Source: Lunularia cruciata
Lineage: Eukaryota; Streptophyta; Marchantiopsida; Lunulariales; Lunulariaceae
NCBI GenBank assembly: GCA_948567375.1
Contig: OX419759.1
Location: 23,599,493-23,663,492, forward strand
Direction: 5' to 3'
Length of the DNA: 64,000 nt
Each line of letters starts with the position of its first letter. Positions within the stretch are counted from its first letter, which is position 1. The position numbers were made by a program, and so were the translations under genes. Below the pieces are notes generated by a model that saw only the letters and a list, made by a program, of their open reading frames with translations, did not search any database and was not told where the DNA came from. This document shows, piece by piece, positions 22,560-34,600 of this stretch.

Positions 22560-24800
22560 TCATTTCTTCATAGCCTCAGTGTAATGGCGGCTGTTGAGAC
22601 TCCAACCTCCACTTAAGAAACGGCACTGCGAAAGAGTGGGTGGGCAGTGTGTATAATGTGAGAGCAGACAGTTCTCAGAAGAACAAGTTTAGGCGGATGT
22701 TACTAATAAAAAAAACCTACATTTACATTTGGGAGTATCCGAATGAATTCATAACTAAATAGTATATAAAAAGATAAACATAAAATATTATATAATTTTA
22801 CATAACAACGATATAACTCTGAAAATCTAAAATTTCAGACCTTAATGACTTGCTGTTTTATATTCGACAAGTGTACTTTTACCAACACGCGTTATCGACC
22901 CTGACAAATATGGACTGGAATATATTTTATGACTCGATACCAGCTAAGTACATTACTTTTATTAGTTCTGTCAGATTTGCGTGGATATACTCGATTGGTT
23001 GAACTTCTAAACATGACGCGATCATGATGACTTGTCAGTTACCTGCAATGTGTCAAAGCCTCACTACTTCATCATTAGAATCCTCTTTTGAAGTAATGCA
23101 CAATACTTCTCCGCATGCATGACAGTTCTACCGCGAGAAATTATGCTTTCAAATTCAGGTTTCTGGATACTTGTAAAAATCTTCCGAAAACGACTGGAGG
23201 AGTAGATTGTAAAATTATGATGGTAGAGTGTGGGAATATTTTTAGGGAATAAAATTCGAGTAAAAGCCAATAATATGGAAATTTTAATGGTAATTTAAAA
23301 TCTGATTTATAATATTGTATACATAAAAATTGTGTAAGTATAAAAGAAAATTTAATTCTGGAATTGTATTTATTATTTTGATCAAATTCTGTCGATGAAT
23401 ATTCATAAAATATAATAAAAAATTCCCTAAAATCCATCGATCCGAAATCTAAATCCCCTATAATAACTTCTCGAACCGTCATGTTCTGTTTTTTCACATC
23501 GGAGGTGTGTGGTCCTCATGTTGCCGCAACCGACAGCAGTTGGTTCTCCCTACCTGTTTCTAGTGGAAGACTAGAAACTTGTCACTAGACATATGGCAAT
23601 CAAGTATTAAAAGTCTCTACGATGTCGGAGTCAAGTTGAAAACTTGTAGATCTGGCCAATGCTGTCTATTTGTACGAGGGCTTCTGTCTGCTGACCCTAA
23701 GCTTGAAACCAGAGAAGGTTGAAAGAGACCTCCTTTACACGTCAAAAGTGCAATGGTCGATCTCTCCAGGAACTCCACAGAGAAATTGTCACAAATTATA
23801 GGTGCCTCTTGTGCATTCACGAAGTCGAAGCAACGCGTGCATGGTGTGTCCTGTGGATGAGATCATATATCTCAGGAGAAGTTCTAGTACGAAGTATGGA
23901 CTTGCAGTTCCTTGCTCAAGCTCAATGAATGAAAGTCGTTATTTTACTTCCTTGAAAAGAAGACTAGGGTATGCAAAGGGTATAACATCTTTAAATATAG
24001 TAGGACACGGTATAATATAGACATTTATATAACAGACATTAAGCATCAATCCCGGAGAAGGGCTGACTTCCATAGCAGTGTGATAGATAAACCTTAAGTC
24101 CGGATCATTGTTCAGAGGTGCAATAGGGCATATTTCTCATACAGACTCTATTGGGGCTTAGCCCCCTGTTACTTGTTTTTATCTCTCCCTTGTATGGCTT
24201 GATGGGGTCTTCCCCTCCTTCATTTTTCCTACGCGGTCGCCTTTTACTGTTCATTGTTTAAATTTTTTTAATTGCTTTCGCTTTATGTCCTAGCCTTTGC
24301 TTATGTGGCTTCACAACCTTAGTATGAAAGGACACTCAGATTTCAAGATCCAGTGCATGCGTCATTCATTCGAATATGTAAATTCCCTCTCAGAATGTGA
24401 AATTCAAATTAGATTTCAACTCCATTAGCTCTATGTGGAGGATGCACGTTAGGAATAAATGATCAGGTAAATTGAAAATTTCCCCTTGCACTTGAATGAA
24501 TGCACTTCCAATAACACATGGACAATTTAGATATGAATTTTCTAATGTTAAAATATTGTACATGTTGAGTGACGAGAGTGCGTGTAATGATACACAGGAC
24601 TATATGTGGATACACAGTAATGCCTGTTCAGTCAGTACTGCGTATCATGGACTGAGTAGAGTCGGTAGGCAAAACGATCTACCATGGTGATGTGGATTGT
24701 ATATTTAGTGTCGCTATGTCCAAAACTTTACCATAATTAGAGATTACAAATGGAGAAAGACCTCAACTTTAGCAGAAATGCACTTTATCCTTATAAACGG
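22560..24800. other. Intergenic DNA upstream of the DUF247 gene
   Basis: It should contain the DUF247 promoter (minus strand, just above 22497). A TTATAC motif near 22650 is a possible TATA element but is not distinctive. The 118-codon frame at 23141-23497 is AT-driven and has no domain. Nothing else is supported. Confidence 0.45.
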
Positions 24801-25530
24801 TAGATGGCTACTTCAAGATCTAGATGGCTGCTTCAATGAATGCTTCTCATTGGTTGATGCTCAAGCTCAAACCTGGTAATCAGTGAAGTGCAAATATTAA
24901 GAGAAATCTTCTTGATTTAAAGAGCTCTAGGAGCCCAAAGAAGGAGACAATCACAACCACTTCCATTATAACCTCATGTTCCTTAGTTATATTTAGAACA
25001 GACAAACATTTAAAGAAATCTTCAAACTACACCAACTATAGTTGAATAATATTACTTGTCCATTGATAATGAAATAAATAATCATAGGAATGGCGAACTA
25101 ATCCATTGAACTAGGATTTACCTTTTACCTTGAAGGTGAACTATTCTGAATTGCACTATAGGCTGCGAAGAAAATGGTCTAAATGCCCAGAAGCTCTGTT
25201 TGGATTGGTTGAGAGCAAATATACTTCCTGATGTTTCTATCAAGGGTATTGGAGCTCAAGTACATCAGTTTTTCCACAACATACGACAATAAAGTCAATC
25301 CTAGAAAAGCTTTCCTTTGATTTTGCTAGCTAAACTAAGTAACTTAATGGACAAAAAAATAGAGTCATCCATATTTTAATCAAGGTTCAACAATATGAAC
25401 CTTCACCACTATGTTCACTAATACACTCCCCCTTCAAAATTAGCTCTGCACACTCCACGCACCATCCACAATTTAGTGTCTGGATAAATAAATATCACAA
25501 TCATCAAATTCTCTTAGATCTTTTATATAA

Positions 25531-25645
25531 TTTAGGGTTTTCCAAGCATTTAGTGCAATTGATTTGAAGGCAAAAATTTGATCAATCCCATTATCAAATT
25601 TTTTGCCTTCAAACCAATTGCACTAATTGCTTGGAAAACCATAAA
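25531..25645. repeat. Near-perfect 53-bp inverted repeat with 10-nt loop (foldback)
   Basis: Arm 1 is 25531-25582 and arm 2 is 25593-25645. They differ by three mismatches and one single-base indel when one is reverse complemented. The core shared by both is CCAAGCA-TTAGTGCAATTG and TTTGAAGGCAAAAA. A transcript would fold into one long hairpin. It could be a MIRNA-like or siRNA locus, or a foldback transposon relic. Confidence 0.9.
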
Positions 25646-25676
25646 TATTGCACATAACATGCAATCTACTATAGTA

Positions 25677-25947
25677 CCAACAACCACAACTATAAGCTGA
25701 CAACTGATGAACCTATCTTAAACCACCCACTAGATAATTAGATAATCCATTAACAATATAAGAATTTGCAAGATCAACACTCAAAACTCCACAATAGTAT
25801 AGTTTCAGTGATCCATGATGGTAGCTCATTATGGTTTTAGGAACCACAATTATAACCTATTCATTCATGCACCTATCTTTAATGAAAAACTAGAGAATTG
25901 CACAACCCATATGCAATTTAGGAATATGCAAGGTCAATTCTCAAACA
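25677..25947 (+). repeat. Two-unit tandem repeat, period about 162 bp
   Basis: Both units carry AACCACAA-TATAA, then ATGCACCTATCTT-like, GAATTTGCAAGATCAA-like and CTCAAA segments in order, with roughly three quarters identity by eye. Confidence 0.65.
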
Positions 25948-26610
25948 TCTTAAGAAATCTTCAGACTGTGCCAATGATCTTTGAATAGCATTACCTTTCC
26001 TTAGATAATGAAATAGATAATCATAGGAATAGCAAAAAAGCCCATTGACTTAGGATATGCCTTTTTCTCTGGCACCATTCTTGGAAAATTCTGCTGCAGG
26101 GCTTGTGAATCCTAGAACAGATATGGTGGCAATTCATAGATCATATTACTTGGTGGTTCCATCTCTTGCACCTCACAAATTGATTGTGTGTCCAATCAAC
26201 AATCAACAAATTAGGAAAAATCAATAGTACAATTAAAGGGGCATTCCCTACAATTGATTGATACATACCATGGCTAAGATAAAATAAAAACGGAAGTTGT
26301 ATCAATAGAGCTAGTCAACCAAGAGAGATGAAAAAGATGTTGTAACACAAACCATTAGTTCACTCCCATTGGACGTTCTAATGATCATATTCAGGTTTGG
26401 ATCTGATAATTATCCTTCATTGGCCACTTTGTCAAAGTTTATTTGAACACCAGGAGCCCTTGCACCAGATGATAACTTCAACCTTTTCTCAAGGGTTAAG
26501 GTCAACTCCACAATACACTACTTGCACAAAATGTCTTTAATACCATGTGGTTTAAATAGAAAAACTTGTTGTGCCCAAAGTTGAAGAGGATTAATGATTG
26601 GGCTCCTATT

Positions 26611-27150
26611 GTGTGTATATACATTATTACACATCATTTTTATCAACATCATACACTATAGAAGCACAACTCATACCAAATTCATACATAAATTAGAAAG
26701 TGCCAAAATAGTCAATTCAATTCACACAACTTTGATAAAAAATCAATGACTCAACTCAAGAAATTCCTAATAATAGTACACTATCAAGCCACACCCACTC
26801 TAGCTAAGAGACTCCAATTGATACTTGCCGTCCTCTATCCACCATAGCCAAGAACTAGAAGGCTCAACATCAAAGAAGTGAGCTATCTAGAGCTATTATT
26901 CAAAGGTATCTCCCTTGGACTTGACCTAGCACTCCAGCTCTAATGGCACCGCTAATGGCCTATTTGATGGTGTGAAAAATGTGATTGATGATAGCTCCAA
27001 GGGTGTACATCAATAGCACTAATAAAAAATCTGACCATCACTAAGTAGTCTATGAGAAACTATTAATATAACTATGATTGCCAAGACTAATACTCCAACG
27101 TCTAAGCAAACTAGCTTTGGTGTTGTAAATGTTGTGATAGTTGTAGTGTG

Positions 27151-27239
<89 letters not shown>

Positions 27240-27310
27240 ATCAACATCATACACTATAGAAGCAAAACACATACAAAACTCATATACAAATTCCAAAGTG
27301 CCGAAATTTC
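26611..27310 (+). repeat. Direct repeat pair bracketing a TA microsatellite
   Basis: GTGTGTATATACAT followed by ATCAACATCATACACTATAG and CAAATT-AAAGTGCC occurs at 26611-26712. It recurs at 27147-27308, where the middle has been replaced by a long TA run. Confidence 0.75.
27158..27235. repeat. (TA)n microsatellite
   Basis: About 39 TA units, lying inside the second copy of the duplicated segment described for 26611-27310. Confidence 0.98.
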
Positions 27311-27469
27311 CCCCTAGTTGGTGGTTAGGTCCCTTTAACTCTAGATAGCCATCTACTCCAAATATGTGATATGCCCTATGGTCGACAAATATCAAGAAGC
27401 TGGGTGCTATTGAGCCCCATTGTTAGTTGCTTGTTTGCAATCTATATCACACAAAGAGTGAACTAGTTA

Positions 27470-29110
27470 TAGGTCAAGTACATCAAAGACATAACCACTA
27501 TCCTTGAAGAGCCACCATGAAGGAAGGAGTCAAACATGCCACATGCCCTCCTCTCAAACAACTATCACACACCAATATAGTAGTAGCTCTACCAAAAGAG
27601 ACACATAACATACACTGCAAGCTTACACGTATAACAACCAAGCTTGGGTCCATAGAGCCATCAATTTTTGCAAGGTGGCATGATAACATTTGCGCATATG
27701 ATCCTTCCAAAAAACACCATCAATTCCTTCCAACATAAGGACTCCAAAAGGAAAAATTCATGCACCCTCAAGATAGTGCCACTTGTAGTTACATCAAGTG
27801 TCATCAATGCAATTGCTGTAGATATAAATAATCACATATATTAAATCTATGCCTCTTTGGAAAATATACTTATGCAATCCTCTCTTCATTGTCTGATCCA
27901 CTCTCTTTGCTAAGCCATATGTTTTAAGGTGATCTTGAGGTAGTATGGTAATCATTCAAGGTCTTATCATACGAGACCTAAAACTCTCCCAAGAAATTTG
28001 TAAATTGATTAGTCAAAACCTTGGTTGGTGCACCTAAATGGCTGAGAATCTGATCCAAGAATGAGTAAGCTACCCTTCATTGGACTTGTTAGGAAGTTTT
28101 ACCAAATAAATCCACTTGGAGAAGTGCTCCACCAAAACATATTGATAATATTTCACAATCAATAGTAAAAGTCTAGTAAAGTCCAAACTCCAATGGTAAT
28201 CCAAATCCATGATAGGTAATGGGTGTAATTGTGGTGTAGGAGCATTAAATTATGCTCTAACATGGTCACAAATCACATATTTGACAGCAAATTAATATAA
28301 ATTAGTTTGTATATTGTGCCACAAATAAACTATATGTCTGTTTTACTCCAAAATGTCATAGCTCTTCATGAGCATATCATACCAACTATAGTCTCTAATA
28401 CAAAAAAATTACTACTTGCACCCTACCATCCTTCCATGCACAAAGAAGATGTATGCCCTGCAATATAAACCGTTTGGCTTGTTGAAAGATATTGTCTCTT
28501 TCCTTGGCACCAATTATGCCACCCATAACACCAATGCAAAGATAATGGATCACTAAGATATTATCATGAATGTCTTGCTGACCTATACTAATATCTTTGC
28601 CCTTTGGATCTATGACTTCAACAAATTCTCCTATTTATATTGAGAGAATACCATTAGAGCCTCAAAAAATATACAAAGAAGAGTATGTGCATACTAACAT
28701 GGCACCATCTCCTCATTTATCTTAACATACTAACATGCTCTACTATGACCATATTGTTGGTTGGTACATGGGTTTTTACTCAACCCATCTGCATTACTAT
28801 TCACCATTCCAGGTCTATGAATAATTGCAAAAGCATACTTTTGTAAAATCAAAGCACATTGTGCAAGCACTTTGAAAGCTTGTAGGACTCAATCAACTAC
28901 TTTAGTGGTTGATGATTGGTGATGAGAATGAAAGGGTTATCAAATAGAGAACATTGAAGATCTTTGTATGCCCAATTTAATCAAAGATCTCATTTGGAGT
29001 AAGCATAATATACCAATCAACTCTAGTCTCTTAGTTGATAAGATAGTAATCTCCAAACATCTACCTATTTGTGTAATTGTCATGCATATCCTTCTTAGCT
29101 AGCATCATTG
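27470..29110 (-). mobile_element. Old Ty3-type element remnant with integrase and PHD finger
   Basis: Read on the minus strand from 29110 down, it shows: the N-terminal RT block (AKKDMHDNY, then GDYYLIN and GHTKIFN, about 28945-29105); an internal deletion that joins it straight to RNase H (ITNHQPLK, then AIIHRPGMVNSNADGLSKNP, 28740-28945); an HTH/zinc region (28430-28640); integrase (27780-28250); and a PHD finger (27480-27645). Sequence style differs from families A and B, which end in chromodomains. No LTR was identified for it. Confidence 0.75.
27480..28250 (-). pseudogene. Decayed integrase with C-terminal PHD finger
   Basis: The integrase core reads MDLDYHWSLDFT (first Asp region), YVLVEHFSKWIYLVKLPNKS, GAPTKVLTNQFTNFLGEF (second Asp changed to Asn) and GLAKRVDQTMKRGLHKY (the catalytic Glu position reads Lys). 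Further along the same strand lies a PHD pattern: C-M-L-C, then ILVCDSC, GGHVAC, and WLC-x2-C, giving C-x2-C-x11-C-x2-C-x4-H-x2-C-x14-C-x2-C, with the stops in the last part explained by CAG to TAG and CGA to TGA. PHD fingers read histone H3 tails, so this would be the counterpart of the chromodomain in other elements. Frames and stops show it is dead. Confidence 0.7.
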
Positions 29111-29455
29111 TATATGAGCATTCTCTCCATCTAAAATCTCTACCAAACTAGCATAAAAGGGTCTTTACTCTAGTCTAAATCAAGGCTCTCCTCATATCAC
29201 TATATTTGTAGGGATGTCAAAAAATTGGTGTATCATTATTCAACTCAATCCAAATACTAAGTCCTTTCAAAGCACCCAAATCCTTAATACTAAAAGCAAA
29301 TCAACTCATGCAGCTCTTAAAAACCTCCAAACTCTTTGTCTTTCCCTTCTTGTAAGTTTGGGTCTAATGTTTGGAGTATTCTTTGTAACAAATGTGGAAG
29401 TGAAAGATGCACCAACTAGCTACTACACCGGGCCCTTGGGAGTTGTAATATCATG

Positions 29456-29926
29456 TGTAATACTACAAGGACAAGAGAACTCTTCAAGAGAGAAAACATA
29501 GATTTCACACTCAATATTCCGATGCCCCAAAGGAGCACCTTCTCTTGATTATATAGCAAAGATGATCCCCTCAAAGGAAGATCCACCCTTGAATCAGATA
29601 CATGAATTGATGACCTATTAGCAAGCTCCATCCTTGGATTATTTTTTTGGATGGATGACATGTCAGTCCCTGGCCTATCTAGTTGGTCAAGTGGGTTTGA
29701 CCAAAGAGAATATTTAGGGAATCCTCTTGTAGGAAGCTCAAAATTGCATAGGTAAGGTACCATTGGAAAAGTTTTCAAGCATGTTTCAATTTCTAGCCTA
29801 TTAGTAGAAGTACTCTTTTGGTGATACCTCTAGCTTATCTACTTAGTCTCTCATGTATAACATCCTTACAGGTGTTACCAAGCCAAATTTCATCTCTAGA
29901 TCATCTTTCTAGCTATTGGTATTACA
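29456..29926 (-). mobile_element. Family A solo LTR (471 bp) with perfect target duplication
   Basis: The plus strand reads TGTAATACTACAAGG...GGTATTACA. It is flanked by TCATG at 29451-29455 and TCATG at 29927-29931. It is the short form, lacking the U3 duplication and some additional internal sequence. Confidence 0.93.
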
Positions 29927-30116
29927 TCATGTCTCCAACCACTAGAGTCTCTAACCTTAGAGTGAAAAACTCCCTCTACTTTGGTTGCAAGCTCCACATG
30001 TCTTCTAGCTGCATCTCAAGTAGCCCAAAGACATAACCTAGGTAGACTACGCTCACCTAGATGTACTCCAAGTAGGTCACTCTCACTAATAGTCATTGGG
30101 TGTGTTGCAAGAATAC

Positions 30117-30482
30117 TATAACAATATGGAGTTTAGCAACAAAGTTAGTAGGGCTAATGAAGCAAAAAATAAGACAAATTAGCCTAGACTATTCTAGAAG
30201 TATCTAGGAAGCTTTGTGTGAAGCTTCCCAGCTAGCTTAGCTTGCACCCTAAGTAGGTAGCTTCTAGAAGGAAGCTTCTTGAGAAGCTTCCTAATTAACT
30301 TGGCTTGCACTCCAAGAAAGTGGCTCAAGGAAGCTTCTTGAGAAGCTTCTCAAGGGCCTTGTATACTCCTTATAAATACAAGAGCCAAACCTCATGCTAG
30401 GCATTTGGAGTTTTCCTTCATTCAAGTGTCCCAATTTGAGCTTCCATTCTCCTATTTCTCTCCTCGGTCTTGGTCTTTTACA
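30117..30482 (+). mobile_element. Family B 5' LTR (366 bp)
   Basis: It begins TATAACAATATGG (the canonical TG is mutated to TA) and ends GGTCTTTTACA. It has repeated palindromic GAAGCTTC and TTCTAGAA motifs and a TATAAATA box shortly before the 3' part. It is about 60 bp shorter than the LTR at 41500 because it has one fewer internal repeat unit. Confidence 0.9.
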
Positions 30483-30483
30483 T

Positions 30484-30495
30484 TGGTATCAAAGT
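30484..30495 (+). other. Primer binding site, initiator tRNA-Met type
   Basis: TGGTATCAAAGT lies one base after the LTR. It matches the plant iMet site TGGTATCAGAGC apart from two bases. The better-preserved copy is at 63803. Confidence 0.85.
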
Positions 30496-30751
30496 AAGAA
30501 TGGGATGGATGGAATTTATGGACCACCAAACCCACTTCTACCAAACCATTGGGATTTTTGTGTCCAAGTACTACCCAAACATCGGTTCACATAAGTCATC
30601 ACTCACGTTTTGGGTAGGATTTTCTACATATGATCACCTTGCTTGAGAAACCCTTGATACTTTTGGTTGTAACTTATGGAGAACGGTGAACGTGATGCAT
30701 TTATGTGTTAATAAATTAGATAAATTGGGAGTAGTGGGATAGAGTAGTAGC

Positions 30752-31660
30752 CATGGCAGCAATACCGGATGTTACCATTGCTATGCAACAACAAATTGAG
30801 CACCTTACTTGATTGTTGGATGAACAAGCCCAACAATGACAAGAACACATAGAGAGAGCACCCATTTGCGATGGAGAAGATCAAATCTGATTTCCAAATC
30901 CCAAGGTGTTTGAATGCAAGAATCTTCCGGGCACAATGGAGAATTTTGTGTTTGATTGCAAATGTTACTTTGAAGCCACCAATCTTCAAGATGAACGGAA
31001 ATAGATTCTCTTGGCTTTTAGCCAATTGGAGGGTGTGGCAAAACTTTGGTGGCAATTTTGAGTGGAGCGAGCTGAATGACAGATTGTTGCACCAACCTTG
31101 ACATGGACAGAATTCAAGGATGCAATACTTGGTCGATTTCAAACTATAAATGCCACCTGAGCTGCACGAGATAAATTGGCAAAGTTGAAGCAGATTGGCT
31201 CAATAAGAGGCTACATCACACAATTTCAAAACATCATCATGCAAATTCTAGATATACAAGAAGGAGAAGTTTTGGATTGATTTGTGCTGGGATTGAAGTC
31301 ATGAACCAAATTGGAGGTGACCATGATAGAACCACAAAACATAGAAGAAGCCATGCAATTGGCTGAGCACTTTGATTCCTTGGTTGTGACAACTTGGTCT
31401 TGACATTGACTTATACCAAGCTAACTAGTACAATACGCACGGGTGAAAGAACCAACAACAATGGAGATTGATGCTATCCAACGGACGCCACTTGGTGCAG
31501 TAGATAGAGAAAAGTTGTGACAAAATGGAGGTTGTTTTTATTATTGCTAAGTTGGACATTGCATTGCTGAATGTCCACTTAGGAATGAGCGACCTCGACA
31601 AGTTGCCCAAATGGAGTTTGTAGAACTGAATGATCAAGGAAATGATGAATCCCAATAGGA
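30752..31660 (+). pseudogene. gag: Decayed gag (family B)
   Basis: From ATG at 30752, 270 bp after the LTR, one frame (shared with the protease at 31685) encodes gag: MAAIPDVTIAMQQQ, FPNPKVFECKNLPGTM, then LEGVAKLWWQF, FKDAILGRFQ and YITQFQNIIM, ending near a degenerate Cys/His knuckle at 31531-31575 (CIAEC at its end). Nine internal stops occur between 30809 and 31306. Eight are TGA and one is TAG, each explainable by one C-to-T change from CGA or CAG. Confidence 0.85.
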
Positions 31661-31684
31661 GATTTTGAGCCGCCTACTTGGATC

Positions 31685-34600
31685 TTGATTAGTTCCAATG
31701 GGATTGAAGGCTCGACCTATGCAAGTTTGCTTCACTTGCAAGGTACAATATCTAATCAAGGTTGTAGGATTTTGGTTGATTGTGGAAGTTCAAAGAATTG
31801 CATGTCTATACAAGTAGCAAAAGAATTAGGTATTCCTATCAAGCCAATGCTTGGAAGTAGTTTGATGATGGCGGATGATAGAAAGGGTTTTGCATTCCGC
31901 ACCTTGCATCTTGTTACTGTCAAGATTAGGAAGGAGTATTTGGAGTGTATGAGGTTTGTAGTGGCACCTCTTCACTATGATATCATTCTGGGTCTACCTT
32001 GGCTTGAACGTCATAAGGTTCAATTCAATTGGACCCGATGCCAAATTCAAGTACAACACCAAAGTAGGAATTTCCAATTAGGTTGTTTGGCACCTCTGAG
32101 TAAGACACCTAAGAATAGTCAGTCCTAAGATAGAAAGTTTGTCAAGAAGGTAGCCATAGAGCAAACCTTGAAGGGAGTGGAAACCCAAGATGGGAAGTTT
32201 GCCAAGAAGGCAACCATAGAGCAAACTTTGAAGAGAGATGAGTCCCTAGAAGGGAAGTTGGTTAGTAAAGCAGCCATAGAGCAAGCTTTGGAGGAAGATA
32301 AGTTTGTATTTGCGGTGTGGATCAAGCCGATTGCACAAGAACAATCGGAGGAGGGCCAAGAGCCTCATCAAGCAATGGTTGATCGGATAGTTCAGGAGTT
32401 TGCAGACGTGTTTTTGGATGATCTGCCAAAGGAATTACCCTTTGATCAAGGTATGCCCTTCAAGATCGAGTTATTGCCCGAGTGTACTCTAGTGAGTACT
32501 CTAGTGAGTAGATTGATCTATCGGCTCTCACCAAAGGAGTTGGAGGAGTTGCAAATAACACTTACAGAGTTGTTGGAGAAGGACTTCATACAACATATTA
32601 CCTCTCCTTGGGGAGCACCGGTACTATTTTTTCCAAAGAAGGATGAAGGACTTTGTTTTTGTATTGATTAACGTGCGTTCAATAAGCAAACCATGAAGAA
32701 TGCATATCCCTTGCCTTAGATTGATGACTTGCTTGATCAAATTAGTGGAGCATGCTACTTTTCCAAGTTGGATCTTTGCAACGGTTATAAGCAAATTCCT
32801 ATTGATAGAAAGGATGTGCAAAAGATTACCTTTTGTACAAGGTATGGGCATTTTGAGTGGAGAGTTCTACCTTTTAGACTCACTAATGCTCAAGGAGTCT
32901 TTATATGGATCAAATGCATTAGGTGTTGGATGGACTATTGGATTGGTCCGTGGTGGTGTTCTTGGATGATACCTTAATTTATAGCAAGACAAATGCAAAA
33001 CATGTGAATCATGTGCGAGAAGTCCTAAGACAACTACAACAATGGAAATTTTACTGCAAGAAGTTGAAGTGTGCCTTTTGGCAGAAGGAGGTTACCTTCT
33101 TGGGTCATAAGATCTCATCAGAGGGGATCAAGATGGAAGAAGAGAAAATCAAGGCCATTATTGATTGGCCTACCCGGAAGGATGCTACAGAAGTACGGGT
33201 ATTCAATGGATTGGCCAATTTTTACCAACGGTTCATCCATTATTATGCCCATGTGGTTGCACCATTGACTGACCTCTTGGGAAAGAACTCAAGCTTCCTG
33301 TGGACCACCAAGCATGAAGAAGCATTCCAAAATTTAAAGCATATGGTGTCTTCAAGACCCATTCTTCAACCATATGATCCTCAACTCGCATGTGTGGTTG
33401 ATTTTGATGCTTCTAACTTTGCAATTGGAGCCGTGCTGCAACAAGAATTCATAGATAAACTCCATCCTATTGCCTTTGTGTCTCAATACAGTTGAACAAA
33501 ACTACTTTGCTTGAAATTGAGAACAACTTGCAATGGTATATGCCACCAAGGTTTGGAAGCATTACCTCTTGGGGAAACAAGTGATCATGCAAACTGATCA
33601 CAAACCATTGTTGCAAACCGTACACTTAGAAACATGAAGAGTCGACATCATTGATGGGAGGAACAACTCCAACTACATGATATCAAACTTGAGTACAAAC
33701 CAGGTCGGTTCCATGTCATCCTTGATGCTTTATCATGACGACCTGATTTGAAGTCTCTTCTTCTCATCACAACGGCAATTTCAACGGTGTCAATTGACTC
33801 CAAGGTCCAAAACAAGTTTCAGTCAGCTCTACACCAAGATCCCTTCTTCCAAATGGTACATGGTTGCTTTACAAAATGCAATAAGGAGTACAACAACTTC
33901 TCTATCAAGGAGAGCCTTTTATTCCATGAGGACCGGATCTATGTTCCAACTAAAGGTGACTTGTGCACCTTCAAGAAGCCCATGATTTACCCATCATTGG
34001 TCACATGGGTGTGGACAAGACCTTGGGTACCCTCCAACGTCAATGGTGGTGGCCCAACATGACACAAGATGTTTGAGATTTTTTTGATTGTGTGAGAGCT
34101 ACCAACGTAACAAGGCCAACAACAAGAAGCCGAGTTGACTCCTTCAACCACTCGCCATTCTATCTACTTGTTGGGAACATGTGAGCTTGGATCTCATCAC
34201 ATCTTTGCCAAAGACAAAACAAGGACACACCGCAATTGTGATGTTTGTGGATAAGCTTAGTAAGCAAATCCACTTGGCACCAACCTGTGATACCATGGAT
34301 GCTCCAACCTTAGCATAAATCTACTTTGACAATGTCTTCAAGCATCATGGGATGCCACATGTACTCATCTCCAATCGTGATCCTTGATTTACCGAGAAGT
34401 TTTGGCAAGCACTCTTCCAGATACTCGGTACCAAGCTTGCTTTGTCCACAGCCTATCATCCTCAAACAGATGGACAAACTGAATGTACAAATCATACATT
34501 GGAGGATATGTTGCGTGCCTTTGTCAATGTCCACCATACCAATTGGGATGAATGTCTTGTAGCTGTAGAATTTGCCTATAACAATTCCAAATAGGCAAGC

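Larger units (their letters stand above)
25014..26065 (+). repeat. Diverged direct duplication about 940 bp apart
   Basis: The segment 25014-25130 (AAGAAATCTTCAAACT, then GATAATGAAATAAATAATCA) recurs at 25950-26065 with scattered changes. The origin is unknown and no coding sequence is involved. Confidence 0.7.

Noticed and set aside
21043-22616. Plus-strand frames of 60-123 codons
   Set aside because: They are antisense to the DUF247 coding sequence and have no domains.
23141-23497. 118-codon minus-strand frame
   Set aside because: AT-rich composition and Phe/Ile/Tyr-rich sequence suggest chance; no start context or domain was seen.
24140-24260. GC-rich patch with GGGGCTTAGCCCC and CCCCTCC-like strings, reminiscent of a LINE 3' end
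   Set aside because: No RT, poly(A) tail or target duplication was seen, so it cannot be supported.
27050-27395. Several 60-94 codon frames of alternating Tyr-Ile
   Set aside because: They are translations of the TA microsatellite at 27158-27235.
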